Source of the DNA: Apostichopus japonicus
Lineage: Eukaryota > Echinodermata > Holothuroidea > Aspidochirotida > Stichopodidae
Length of the DNA: 64,000 bases
NCBI RefSeq assembly: GCF_037975245.1
Contig: NC_092576.1
Coordinates: 32,032,611 to 32,096,610 of the forward strand
Direction of reading: 5' to 3'
A program made the translations under genes and the position numbers. Shown here piece by piece: positions 43,801 to 56,214 of the stretch (positions are counted from its first letter, which is position 1; each line of letters begins with the position of its first letter). Under the pieces are notes generated by a model. It had not been told where the DNA came from. It did not search any database and saw only the letters and a program-made list of their open reading frames with translations.

Positions 43801-44559
43801 CTATGATTGCTGTTCAAGTCTCCATAGTACAGATCTACAACACCAATATTTTCTGTGGAAAACAATAGGCACTTAGGCAGATACAAGGTGCTACGTAATT
43901 GCACATTAGAAAGTCATGTTTCCGGGTAGTATGAAATTTAACCTTTTCCTGCCAAAAGTAATGTGATGAACAAAATAAAACATGTCGCAGAATCATAAAT
44001 AAGCAGCTATGCCAACTGCACTGTCTCAAATAATGAAAAATACAACATCTGTAAAAATACCTTCGAAGATTGCTTAGCTTCTGTTATATTAGGGCTCTAC
44101 TAGTATACACTAGGTACATACTATACAGTAACTAGGTGTGCGGGAGTCCTAAGTCTATACAGTACCTCACTGCTACTTTGAACCGCTGCTCGATTAGAGC
44201 GACTTCGTACATTTTCTAAACTATTTATCTTGTCTTTTAGCAGCAGATTGATGCGCGCAAAAATATCCCTATTACTCCATTACACTGCCTAAATCAAGCG
44301 ATATTTTACACAATGAAAATATGAGGTTGTAAGAGCATCTATCTTCCAAAAATCCTAGCAGCAACAACAGCAAACTTGCCTCAAAACATCTTAAATTGTT
44401 CTATACTTTGCGAATTATGACTGATAGTCAGTAGGAAAATTGCCTACAGAAATAATTAAGGAGATATTTGCTTAAGTGTATTGGTATTCTGACTAGTATT
44501 CTTCACGTTGTCGTGTTAACGAACCCTATTCTACGCGACAGTTGCTGGCCTAGATAATC
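43801..44559. other. Unique AT-rich sequence, no gene recognised
   Basis: No exon or repeat structure identified. Confidence 0.4.
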
Positions 44560-44563
44560 TTAA

Positions 44564-45135
44564 AGGATTGGTTCAGGTGTCTGACATGTCTATCTTGTAT
44601 GAAAGAGCTTAAAAAGACAAACAGAATAGTGAAGAAACTACCATGATAGCATTCTCCGTTAAGGAGATATCACATTTTGAAGATTTCAAAATTTCTTTGC
44701 AAATGACTGGTGTAGAAAGACTAACTGTGAGGATGTGATGTCACATCCTCACTTCCTTAACATGTGTCAATATATTTCATTAAAAAATAATTACATTTTT
44801 TTTCACAAATCTAAAAAAATATAACCAAAAATTCTTCAGATGTTAAATCTCAAATACTTCCCTTGACACATAAGAGATCTCCTGACGTATATTTTGGTTG
44901 TAAGTCATAACATCTAACAAAATATTTTAATAAAATAACAAAGACTTCTCAGGAATGTGAGGATATGACGTCACAGCTTGTCTGATTTCAGCAGTTTCTA
45001 CACAATCAGATAGAAATTTAATCCTGAATATCTCCTAAACGGAAAGAAGATATTTGAATATTTTTTGCACTATTGGGTTTCTTTTATTGTCCTCTTTTAT
45101 ATAAGATAAACATTTGTGACACCTGAACTATTCCT
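44564..45135. mobile_element. TTAA-flanked MITE, family 2 (572 bp)
   Basis: Left end AGGATTGGTTCAGGTGTC and right end GACACCTGAACTATTCCT form long inverted repeats that continue with decreasing similarity for about 70 bp (ATCTTGTAT against ATATAAGAT). TTAA flanks both sides (44560-44563, 45136-45139). Palindromic segments inside include GTGAGGATGTGATGTCACAT. No coding capacity. Confidence 0.82.
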
Positions 45136-45479
45136 TTAATTGCTCACAGGCCTACCCAGGTTTGTCAAAGTTGTCCCATAATCATAAACGTGACGAAAGT
45201 CGAACGTTACTTTTAAAGCATAGCTATGCTGTAACTGGTGGAAGAGACTACACAAATTGAGATGAACAGCCGATCAAGACAAAAGCTCGTGAACTCACTG
45301 CCAAACTAAGACCGTTTTGCACAATTATTTCGCATTGGTCATAGTAAAAATTCTAACTAGACGAACTGCTAAGTGTCATAAACGCTGCCTGGTTACAACG
45401 AAACTACATCCAACCTGAAATAAATACGACGGAGAACGTCCAATAGAAAGGCTGTACTACAAAGAGTACGTACACTGAT

Positions 45480-46040
45480 GACTCCAAATGACCTATGACC
45501 TCAATAAAATCTTGTACTGAGCATGTCAAAACTACTCACGAACTATGAGATTCCTCCACCCTTCCCTTCTTGAGTTATCGTGTTTACAAGGTTTTCACAA
45601 TTTGACCTCTAGTGACCCCAAATGGACTTGGACCTCCACCAAAAACAATAGGCATCCTGAATTAAATGTGGTACTTCACACGAAATACGAAATACTTCAC
45701 ACAAAGTACTTCACACGAAATACGAGATTGATTCAAGCTTTCCTTCTTGAGAAATCGTGTTTACAAGGTTTACACAATTTGACCCCTGGTGACCCAAAAT
45801 GACCTTGACCTCCACAAACAAAACATAGGCTTTTGCTCCTAATTGTGTTTCTTCTACTCACGAAATATGAGATTGGTCCAAGCTTACCTCTTTGAGATAT
45901 CGTGTTTACAAGGTTTTCAGTATTTGGCTCCTGGTGACTCCAAATGACCTTTGACCTCCCCACAAAACAATAGGGTTCTTCTACTCAATGTGGTTCTCAT
46001 ATACACCAAATATTACATTGGTCCAAGCTTCCCTACTTGA
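45480..46040. repeat. About 140-bp TGACCT-containing tandem repeat, four degenerate copies
   Basis: Each unit has TTGAGATATCGTGTTTACAA-like sequence, then TTTGACC, GGTGACCC and TGACCTTTGACCTCC. Copies lie near 45490, 45600, 45770 and 45930. Non-coding. Confidence 0.75.
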
Positions 46041-46160
46041 GATACCGCGAGATACAAGCGAGGTGTCACACACACACACTCCATCTGCATGACTGCATAG
46101 GTTGTGATTATCATCGAAACCAAAAATGAGAATCAACTGCATCCAAGTACATCACTTATA

Positions 46161-46803
46161 TATGGTAACTCCTTGTACTCATGGTAATTACTTATAGTAA
46201 CTCCTTGTACTCATAGTTACTCCTTGTACTCATAGTAACTCCTTGTACTCATGGCAACTCCTTGTACTCATGGTAACTCCTTGTACTCATAGTAACTCCT
46301 TGTACTCATAGTAACTCCTTGTACTCATGGTAACTCCTGGTACCAATGGTTACTCATTGTACTCATAGTAACTCCTTGTACTCATGATAAGTCATTGTAC
46401 TCATGGTAACTCCTTGTATTCATGGTAACTCCTTGTACTCATGGAACTCCTTGTACTCATGGTAACTCCTTATAATCATAGTAACTCCTTGTACTCATGG
46501 TAAGTCCTTGTACTCATGGTAAGTCATAGTACTCATGGTAACTCCTTGTACTCATGGTAACTCCTTGTACTCATGGTAACTCCTTGTACTCATGGTAACT
46601 CCTGGTACCAATGGTAACTTGTTGTACTCATGGTAAGTCCTTGCACTCATGGTAACTCCTTGTACTCATGGTTACTCATTGTACTCATGTTAGCTCCTTG
46701 TACTCATGGTAAGTTTTTGTACTTATGGTCACTCCTTGTACTTGTGATAACTCCTTGTACTTGTAATAACTCCTTGTACTCATGGTAAGTCATTGTATTC
46801 ATA
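46161..46803. repeat. 19-bp minisatellite A, about 34 copies
   Basis: Unit CTCCTTGTACTCATGGTAA with scattered substitutions and occasional length variants. No coding frame. Confidence 0.95.
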
Positions 46804-47396
46804 ACACAAATGAGCTAGCTACGAGAACCCTGTACAAGCTATGTAAAGATTAAGATAAACCAATCATCTTGTGCAGCCAAGCTACTATTACATCAAAGTT
46901 CATTTCACTCATGTAGGCCAAATTAAGTTACATGTCAACTAAAAATGCTTCATGTCAACTGTATCATATTGTAGATACGTTGACTAACCATACTTTCATC
47001 GGTATTTTGCTAACTTAATACTCACTCAAGGTAAGGTTGTAACTATACTCAATGCCAGGTTAACTGAAGATGATTTTCTATAATGAGTAATGGTAAATAT
47101 GCAACAAATTCAACATGTAATAAAAGAAATGGTCATCATACATACATATGAGACTAGACTTATGCATATAACGAAGATTAACGTAATCATAATGTAAGTC
47201 CACATAATATAAGTCAGTCTGCATAATGAAAGAAATTCTACATAATAAAAGTCTACTTGACGTAAGTCCACATGATGTAAGTCCTCATAATGTCAGTTGC
47301 ATGTGTAACCCCTCTGATCACCAATCTCAACAGTATGTAGCATATCAATGTAGACAAGATATAGCTTCAATTACGCCCATTGGCAATTTCACATAT
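46804..47396. other. Spacer between two minisatellites
   Basis: Unique AT-rich sequence with a short degenerate repeat of GTAAGTCCACATAATG type at 47188-47300. Confidence 0.5.
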
Positions 47397-49060
47397 CTGC
47401 TATTCCCCCTGGACCTGCTACTTCCCTCTCGAACTGCTACTTTCCCCTCCAACTGCTACTTCCCCCCTCGACCTGCTACTCCCCCCCTCGACCTGCTACT
47501 TCCCCTCGACCTGCTACTTTCCCCTCCAACTGCTACTTCCCCCTCGACCTGATACTTCCCCCTCTACCGCTACTTTCCCCTCGACCTGCTACTTTCCCCT
47601 CCAACTGCTACTTCCCCCCTCGATCTGCTACTCCCCCCTCGACCTGCTACTTCCCCTCGACCTGATACTTTCCCATCCAACTGCTACTTCCCCCTCGACC
47701 TGATACTTCCCCCTCGACCTGCTACTTCCCCCTCGACCGCTACTTTCCCCTTCAACTGCTACTTTCCCCTCGACCTGCTTCTTCCCCCTCGACCTGCTAC
47801 TTCCCCCTCGACCTGCTACTTCCCCCTCGACCGCTACTTTCCCCTTGAACCCGCTACTTCCCCCTCGACCTGCTACTTCCCCCTCGACCTGCTACTTTTC
47901 CATCGACCTGCTACTTCCCCCTCGACCTGCTACTTTGCCCTCGACCTGCTACTTTCCCCCCGACCTGCTGCTTCCCCCTCTACCTGCTACTTCCCCCTCC
48001 AACTGCTACTTCCCCCTCGACCTGCTACTTTTCCCTCCAACTGCTTCTTTCCCCTCCAACTGCTACTTCCCCCTCGACCTGCTACTTCCCCCTCGACCTG
48101 CTACTTTCCCCTCCAACTGCTACTTTCCCCCTCGACCTGCTGCTTCCCCCTCGACCTGCTGCTTCCCCCTCGACCTGCTGCTTCCCCCTCTACCTGCTAC
48201 TTTCCCCTCCAACTGCTACTTCCCCCTCGACCTGCTACTTTCCCCTCCAACTGCTTCTTTCCCCTCAAACTGCTAATTCCCCATCGACCTGCTACTTCCC
48301 CCGGACCTGCTGCTTCCTCCTCGACCTGCTACTTTCCCCTCGACCTGCTACTTCCCCCTCGACCTGCTACTTCCACCACAGCCTGCTACTTCCCCCTCGA
48401 CCTGCTACTTCCCCCTCGACCTGCTACTTCCCCCTCGACCTGCTACTCGACCTGCTGCTGCCCCTTCGACCTGCTACTTTCCCCTCCACCTGCTACTTCC
48501 CCTTCGACCTGCTACTTCCCCCCCTCCAACCTGCTACTTCCCCCTCGACCTGCTACTTTCCCCTCGACCTGCTACTTCCCCCTCGACCTGCTGCTTCCCC
48601 CTCCAACTGCTAATTCCCCATCGACCTGCTACTTCCCCCCGACCTGCTGCTTCCCCCTCGACCTGCTACTTCCCCCTCGACCTGCTACTCGACCTGCTGC
48701 TGCCCCTTCGACCTGCTACTTTCCCCTCCACCTGCTACTTCCCCTTCGACCTGCTACTTCCCCCCCTCCAACCTGCTACTTCCCCCTCGACCTGCTACTT
48801 TCCCCTCGACCTGCTACTTCCCCCTCGACCTGCTGCTTCCCCCTCCAACTGCTAATTCCCCATCGACCTGCTACTTCCCCCCGACCTGCTGCTTCCTCCT
48901 CGACCTGCTACTTTCCCCTCGACCTGCTACTTCCCCCTCGACCTGCTACTTCCACCACAGCCTGCTACTTCCCCCTCGACCTGCTACTTCCCCCCTCGAC
49001 CTGCTCCTTCCCCCTCGACCTGCTACTTTCTCCTCCAACTGCTATTTCCCTCTCTTCCCT
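47397..49060. repeat. 19-bp minisatellite B, about 85 copies, pyrimidine-rich, with higher-order structure
   Basis: Unit CTGCTACTTCCCCCTCGAC with variants (CTCCAA, GCTGCTTCC, TTTCCCCT). The plus strand is almost all pyrimidine over 1.6 kb. Blocks of variants are duplicated: the segment with GCTACTCGACCTGCTGCTGC at about 48445 recurs at about 48684, and the segment with CTTCCACCACAGCCTGCTAC at about 48371 recurs at about 48951. Plus-strand frames rich in LLLPPRPATSPS are products of the repeat. Confidence 0.95.
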
Positions 49061-49785
49061 GTTCAAGTGATAAAACATTTATGGTGACTGTTTCATACAT
49101 GCAACTCCAATATACTAATTTTGTGTGTTTCGATGCTGCCAAGGGGTCTAATGGGCCATCATACTTTGGTATGTGAATAGAGATGAACAAAATGAAATAG
49201 TAAATAGAGATTAAATGATAAGTACAATAAATATTATTGCTAAGTTCTATGACAGTAATGTAATACAAGTTGATTTAATATACAGTTATTCAAAACAAAG
49301 AATAAGTCAAAGCACACTTTAAAACACAAAGGAAGATGAAGAAATGCTCATTGGTTAAATTAAATCATGTAAATTATCACTGTATGAGATAAAAGAGCTG
49401 TTTATATGAGAGATAAAAGTCTTGTTTGCTTTACAGTAGCTGATTGCATTTACATTTGTCTAGCTGTTTATTATTCACTTCCCGTTATACCCAATGAATT
49501 AACTATTTAATGTTGGCACAAAGTATTCAGGTAAAGAATGAATCAATAAACTGGTAATTAACATTCATACTGTAATTAACATAAATACCATTAATGTTGA
49601 ATATATCTGCCCAAAATAGTAGATGCCAAAGCAGGTGCATCCTTTATCTCTGCTTTGATGAAATATTGTTGGTCTACACTTAGTGTTAATACTTTAAACT
49701 GGTCTAGAATTCCTGAAGTTTAATCCTCTGTTAGGTCAATGACGTCAGTGATTAAGAATACCTCCTGTATGCAAGGATGGGAGCC
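49061..49785. other. Unique AT-rich sequence, no gene recognised
   Basis: Only short open frames without splice support. Confidence 0.4.
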
Positions 49786-50285
49786 TTTGTCAGCTAGATT
49801 TGACAGATTTGCTAGATATAGATGCAAGATCTGCTAGATATCAACTAGATCAATATATATCAAAAGCTGTTTAAAAAGTCAAAGCTAAACTCAGTTTCTC
49901 AAAGCCAGCTAGATTAGTAGATTTGCTAGATAATGATGCTAGATTTGCTAGAGAGTAACTAGATTTTGGTACATCCATATATTTCAGAAGCTGTTTAAAA
50001 GTCAAACCTAAACTCAATTTCTCAAAGCCAGCTAGATTTAACAGATTTGCTAAATATTGATGCTAGATTTGCTAGCTTAGCTAGATAACAGCTAGATTTT
50101 GGCACATATATTTCAGAAGCTGTTTAATAGTCAAACCTAAACTCAATTTCTCAAAGCCAGCTAGATTTAACAGATTTGCTAAATATTGATGCTAGATTTG
50201 CTAGCTTAGCTAGATAACAGCTAGATTTTGGCACATATATTTCAGAAGCTGTTTAAAAGTCAAACCTAACTCAATTTCTCACATG
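49786..50285. repeat. 127-bp tandem repeat, about four copies, GCTAGATTT-rich
   Basis: CAGAAGCTGTTTAAAAGTCA-like words recur at about 49862, 49987, 50115 and 50242. Units contain several copies of the shorter word GCTAGATTTGCTAGA. Non-coding. Confidence 0.9.
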
Positions 50286-51620
50286 AAATTATCTCCATCA
50301 TAGTTGATTAGCCTCTTAACAGTCCCAATACCAACTATTACTTGGCCTGTAAAACATTCTACCAGCCCCCCCCTTCCTCCCCTCCCACACTCACCCAACA
50401 TAGCCCACTTCAATCATGTACAACCTGTACATGAATGCAGTGTACCTACACTGATTATAGCAGGTATGGTACAGTACTGTACAAGAGACTATAATTTAGT
50501 AAAAACACACTAAATGTGAGTTAGTTATTGCACTAAAAGCATCAGGAGTCTAATAGGTAAATAATATGCCTGCGAAGAACAAAGTGTCGATGTTATTCCT
50601 AAATAAATTCAACTTTGAAGTCGCATGTTGAAGTACAGTTTTACAGCTGAATAGTTCAAATAAGTGATATCATTTGAGAACAAGCAAAATATGAAATGCT
50701 TTGAGTTATTATCAAAGAGAATTAGGTTCACTCTTCTCAAATTATGCAAGACATAAATATAAAAAGAATTTCAACATAAAACTAAACACCTTGAAAAGAA
50801 TGTGAAATTTCAAGCAGCAAACATCAACACAATTTTGATATCAGAAAAAACTTAATTCCAGTAACAAGACATTTCCAGAATTCCACTGGTCAAATGTTCT
50901 CTTAAAATAATAAAGATAAATTTGAAATGTTTAAAAAATTACCTATTAGGTTTAATAACTTTATGAAGGGTGTGGAGACAAACTTTTGGAACTGAGTGCC
51001 ATAAGCTTTATTGCTAACATTCTGATTTCTTAGTTATTAGCAATAAATTAATTATTATAATTTAGTTGTTATTGATAAATCAGTTAATTAATTATTACTA
51101 GTATATATTTCTTAGTAAATACTACTTAATGGTTGGCATAATTACCAAAATCCATGGCAATCAACATGCAAACTGCTGTGTTAAAGGTATGTGGATTGCT
51201 ATAAACAAGACAACAGTCCTAAAAATATACTGGTATACAAATTTCAGTAATCTGCAAAGCAAACACAAACAAGTAAACAAGTGCAGTTGTGCACTACATT
51301 CATCTCCAATAAAACAAGCAATCAAATTACTCTCGCTGAGGGGCTCTCCCTTTACAAGGTCATTAATTATCATAATATTAGCTGCTGAATACTTGCTTCT
51401 GTCTTTATAACACATCACACACCTATATATGATTATGTATAAACTGCTAACAGTTAACTATTGTTTATAGATTATATTAACAATATCATAGAAATATGAA
51501 AATAATCTGATCTGTTTTAATTAAATGAGAATATACTTCATAGAAATAATGGTGTGCTGTATGATTAATGTCTACCTTATTATACTGAAAATTGTGATTT
51601 TTTATAAATGCTGCCGCTTA
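50286..51620. other. AT-rich unique region
   Basis: Contains overlapping opposite-strand short ORFs near 51129-51418. Neither has recognised domains or splice sites. No gene called. Confidence 0.4.
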
Positions 51621-51621
51621 A

Positions 51622-52462
51622 CATACAGTAGGCGCAATCAATTCAGCCAACTTAACATACATCATGCACATCCAATGCAGTCAACTGGTACCTTAACATA
51701 CAACAGGAACATTCAATGCAGTCAACTGGTACCTTAACATACAACAGGCACATTCAATGCAGCCAACTGGTAACTTTACATACAACAGACGCATTCAATG
51801 CAACCAACTGGTACCTTAACATACAACAGGAACATTCAATGCAGTCAACTGGTAACTTAACATACAACAGGCACATTCAATGCAGCCAACTGGTACCTTA
51901 ACATACAACAGGAACATTCAAATGCAGTCAACTGGTAACTTAACATACAACAGGCACATTCAATGCAGCCAACTGGTAACTTTACATACAACAGACGCAT
52001 TCAATGCAACCAACTGGTACCTTAACATACAACAGGAACATTCAATGCAGCCAACTGGTAACTTAACATACAACAGACGCATTCAATGCAGCCAACTGGT
52101 AACTTAACATACAACAGACGCATTCAATGCAGCCAACTGGTAACTTAACATACAACAGACGCATTCAATGCAGCCAACTGGTAACTTAACACACAACAGA
52201 CGCATTCAATGCAGCCAACTGGTAACTTAACACACAACAGACGCATTCAATGCAACCAACTGGTAACTTAACACACAACAGACACATTCGATGCAGCCAA
52301 CTGGTAACTTAACACACAACAGACGCATTCAATGCAGCCAACTGGAAACTTAACACACAACAGACACATTCAATGCAGCCAACTGGTAACTTAACATACA
52401 ACAGGAACATTCAAATGCAACCAACTGGTAACTTAACACACAACAGACACATTCAATGCAAT
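51622..52462. repeat. 41-bp minisatellite, about 20 copies
   Basis: Unit contains ACATACAACAGACGCATTCA then ATGCAGCCAACTGGTAACTTA. Repeating plus-strand frames arise from the unit and are not called. Confidence 0.95.
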
Positions 52463-54072
52463 CACTAAATTACAGGATGTAGATAACCTTCATCAAAGCG
52501 AACATGGTATAATAAATACTAGCTTCAGTTTTGAGCAAACCTTGACCTGTATGAGTTTGCAAACTCTTCTTGTATAAAGGTAAACCTGTGAATGAACTTG
52601 CAGTTACCCAATACACTCTATAGAGTACACTCACGTCAAAGGTAGGACAAATATATTTAAAGTTCTCAGATTGTAATAAAAAATTATAAAATATAAATCT
52701 AATTATGAACAGTTTGTGAAAAAGAATGAACATATGTAGAGATATATTTCAACGGTATCATCACATACACATTAGTGTATGCATAGAATACAGAAAAAAA
52801 TATATATTTATAGGTATTATTTACTTCCTCCTGACGGCTTACAAGAAGGACAAAATTTACAGTCGAAAAATTGAGATGTTTGTTTTTAAGGATGACAACA
52901 TCCAAAATATGAAATAAGACTCAAATTATTAAGTATCAATATAGTTTGTAAATAAGTTATACTTGTGAGTAGAAAGTGAGTAAAATTTGCATGTTAATAC
53001 ATGGCTACAAAATGCCGAATCATAGCATTCCAATGACCTAAAAATAAAAATATATAGGAATGTAAGGACCCTGATCAAATTTAAAACTACAATGAATTCC
53101 ATGGATTCCAAGAACAGCTTTATTCTGTAAATAATGCCAGGAAAGGGAAAAGATACGTCTAGAAATAGTGGAATCCAATGAAATCTAAGTAACAATTACA
53201 CTCTTGAACTATAAGGTGTTCACATACTGTACAGTACATGAATGTGCAGAAAGTATGTCAAATGTGACAAGATAGCAAGATGTAACAAGATTTACAACAT
53301 AACTCTCGTATTCAGATGTGGACAGTAGACATTATTGTATGACGTGTGTTGAGACTTGAAATATTCAAACACTTGGAATAGGACTGAACAACCAGCAAAG
53401 TGAGAAAGCTCATATATCCTGAGAAAACATCAAATGTAGATTTTCTGATACCACAAATTACCGAACCAAAGCAAGCTAACATGGAAACTCTACACACGAT
53501 TTGAAGGAGCAACATTAATTACTAGTATTAGTACTAGTATTAGGCTTGCCTAATACTAGTAACTGTGACATTTCAGTCAGTGTTCCATTAGTCATTAACT
53601 TTATTGCAAGTTAATGACTGAAATCATGATTAAACAGAACTCGAACCAGTGAGCTAAAGCCAGCACATTACAAGTTCCATCAAGTAAGCTATCCAGTGTT
53701 AATTTCTTTGCTGCCATGAAGTATCAGCCACTAATTTAAAACTAAACCAAATAGATCATTTCTGTACTGTATGTATTCAAAGAAACCGTTTACCATAAAT
53801 TCAGTGTTATATCCAGTATGCTTAGAATCACCAAATCTAATCAAAAATATATCAATAAAATAGTACCAAGGAAATCGTACCAAGAATGCAAGATTTGGAC
53901 AAATCAAACATATAGTCTTGTAGTGCAGTTTTTAATGTTTCATACACTATGTATGCTAAATGCAGTCTTCCATTGGAATTATACTGTCTGTAGTACATGT
54001 TAATAGTAAATTTATCCAAACTACAAACACCAAGTCTGTTATAGTTATCTGTGTGATACAAAGATGGTTCGT
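52463..54072. other. AT-rich region downstream of the SLC45-like gene
   Basis: Includes the presumed 3' UTR of the minus-strand transporter gene next to 54072. A minus-strand AATAAA (complement of 53600-53605) is one candidate polyadenylation signal. Short ORFs here are not supported. Confidence 0.4.
53533..53560. repeat. Perfect 13-bp inverted repeat
   Basis: ACTAGTATTAGGC and GCCTAATACTAGT are separated by TT, forming a tight hairpin. A further ACTAGTATTAGT directly precedes it. No terminator role is implied in a eukaryotic genome. Confidence 0.7.
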
Positions 54073-54315
54073 CTACGAGACGAATGATCTTGCAGAGGAA
54101 GGATACTCAATGAACCAAACAGCGAAACAGCTTAACCAACTGAACAGAAAAGCACAGACAATGTAAGTTACTGTTGTGGATGTCAGCTCCACAAGAATAC
54201 CAAAGAATATTGACGCAAGTATCTCTGAGAGGATGAAACCACTGTCTAGGAGAGACAAATCTGTGCCTTTGCCATGGAGATGTGAATGTTCCGGTTTTAA
54301 GTCAGAGAGAAATAT
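54073..54315 (-). CDS. SLC45A3-like transporter, last coding exon
   Basis: Acceptor TTCTCTTTTGCAG, then 80 codons and TAG at 54073-54075. It encodes GKGTDLSLLDSGFILSEILA, a re-entry into the membrane typical of SLC45 transmembrane helix 11. Then come FFGILVELTSTTVTY and helix 12 (YIVCAFLFSWLSCFAVWFI), with a short polar tail. Placement and sequence match the C-terminus of SLC45A3-type proteins. Starts in phase 0. Confidence 0.85.
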   Translation of the reverse strand: MFLSDLKPEHSHLHGKGTDLSLLDSGFILSEILASIFFGILVELTSTTVTYIVCAFLFSWLSCFAVWFIEYPSSARSFVS

Positions 54316-54719
54316 CTGCAAAAGAGAATAAAAGACAATTTAGTATTTGAACGTTTGATGATAACCTGAGGATAGTTGGACGTTTATCACATTAAACTAT
54401 AGTTTAAACTTACAATGGTCCGCTGTTTGGTCAAAAAATGTTATTTGAATTGACAGATATTGGGTGCAGTTTGCAAGTTTTGGTAATAATAACTGAACTG
54501 ACATCCGTAAAGGCAACCTACTCTAGGAGTCTGTGTGTGGGCTAGAGCTACTCTATGTGTCTGGATGTTTGGTTTTCTCAAATGAACCAACTTTCTTGAG
54601 ATTTCAAATAAAGGTTTTCTCAAAGATTTAACCTCCGCTCTGAAATGAAGGCAAACAACACAAGAAGTTTCTGTTCAGTGAATTTGATGAAGGCAGACAT
54701 TGCAATCATATTCAGCTGA

Positions 54720-55165
54720 TTAATGTTTATGCTAGAATGGATCCAGTATAGACACTCTAGAGCACTATGGATACTACAGGTTGGTGTCCGGGAATAACTC
54801 CGGTTTACACTAGAAGGGATCCAGTATAGACACTCTAGAGCACTATGGATACTACAGGTTGGTGTCCGTAAATAATTCCGGTTTACACTAGAAGGGATCC
54901 AGTATAGACACTCTAGAACACTATGGATACTACAGGTTGGTGTCAGGGAATAATTCCGGTGAACACTAGAATGGATCCAGTATAGACACTCTAGAGCACT
55001 ATGGATACTACAGGTTGGTGTCCGGGACTAACTCCAGTTCACACTAGAATGGATGCACTAGAGCACTATGGATACAGTACTAGAGGTTGGTGTCCGTAAA
55101 GAATTCCAGTTTACCCTAGAATGGATCCAGTATAGACACTCTAGAGCACTATGGATACTACAGGT
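54720..55165. repeat. 79-bp minisatellite, first block
   Basis: Unit contains GGATCCAGTATAGACACTCT then AGAGCACTATGGATACTACA and a GTGTCCGGGAATAACTCCGG segment. Five to six copies, inside the last intron of the transporter gene. Confidence 0.93.
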
Positions 55166-55440
55166 TGGTATCCTGTGGTCCGCGGACCCCTAGGGATCCG
55201 TGAAATTTATTTCGGGTTCCGTGAGGGCAAAGGGGTCCGCAGGGGGTCCGTGAAAAAATAAGGGTCCGTGAAAAAAATAAGGGTCCGCGAAAGCCGAAGA
55301 GTTTCGTGAAAAATGGAATGAGAGATATAGTCGAAGGGAGAAGTATGTATACCTCTAGAAATCTATCGGTCACTGTGCAGGGGTCCTCCAAACATTTCAG
55401 TTTATCTGAAGGGGTCCCTGGATAGAAAAAGGTTGAGAAC
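55166..55440 (-). mobile_element. Old hAT-like remnant interrupting the minisatellite
   Basis: Contains TGTGGTCCGCGGACCCCTAG and several GGGTCCGTGAAAAA repeats on the left, and GGTTGAGAACCTAGG on the right. Such words (GGTCCGCGGACCCC, GGTTCTCAACC) resemble ends of hAT-family repeats. Ends and target duplication are not clean. It divides the minisatellite into two blocks. Confidence 0.5.
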
Positions 55441-55775
55441 CTAGGCTCTAGAGCACTATGGATACTACAGGTTGGTGTCGGGGAATAACTCCGGTTTACA
55501 CTAGAATGGATCCAGTATAGACACTGCTATGGATACTATAGGTTGGTGTCCGGGAATAATTCCGGTTTACACTAGAATGGATCCAGTATAGACACTCTAG
55601 AGCACTATGGATACTACAGGTTGGTGTCGGGGAATAATTCCGGTGTACACTAGAATGGATCCAGTATAGACACTCTAGAGCACTATACATACTACAGGTT
55701 GGTATCCGGGAATAACTCCGGTGTACACTAAAATGGATCCAGTATAGACACTGCTGTGGATACAACAAATTGGTG
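55441..55775. repeat. 79-bp minisatellite, second block
   Basis: Four further copies of the same unit, two of them lacking the CTCTAGAGCA part. Continues the array after the interruption. Confidence 0.92.
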
Positions 55776-55944
55776 TCTGGGGATATCAAAAATGTGAATA
55801 GTAATATATGTTTTGATAAAATGAAGAGATCCAGTTAATATACCCTGGGTGTGATTCTTGTAGTTTGTCAGGTACCTTGAAGGACTTCTCATATCAAATT
55901 AAAGAAAAAGATGATTAGGCTAGGATTTTATTAAATGAAACTAC

Positions 55945-56214
55945 AAGAATCCCTGTTTTCGTGGTAACAGCTGAGTAAAGTATAAGGCACAGTGGAGGTT
56001 ATAGCAGTTCCCAGACCTGTGCCTGCGGCTAGAAGGATTGTGAATGAAATGTTCCTGACAAACAGCATCATGCCTGTCAGCAGAGTGAATACTAGCATTC
56101 CCAGCATAAACACCCATCGCTCTCCAACGCCACTCATTAACTGTTTCAAGAACAGAGAGGTGATTGCAGACACCACACTGTGCAGAAATAGACCCCAGCT
56201 ACCCATACGTATGC
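55945..56214 (-). CDS. SLC45A3-like transporter, middle exon
   Basis: Acceptor GTTTTCTTTTACAG with two leading bases completing the Gly codon of the previous exon, giving DLGIRMGSWGLFLHSVVS, a conserved SLC45 block at helix 8. Helices 9 and 10 follow (WVFMLGMLVFTLLTGMMLF and ILLAAGTGLGTAITSTVPYT), then LLSCYHENRDS. The 3' boundary is unresolved: the frame stops shortly after, and the best-placed donor (TTCTT|GTAGTT) is weak and ends in phase 1, which does not fit the phase-0 start of the last exon. A small missed exon between 54316 and 55944, or damage to this gene, could explain it. Confidence 0.8.

Noticed and set aside
47226-48276. Plus-strand proline/leucine-rich ORFs in the 19-bp repeat
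   Set aside because: A 19-bp period cycles through all three frames. The open frames are due to the lack of stops in a pyrimidine tract.
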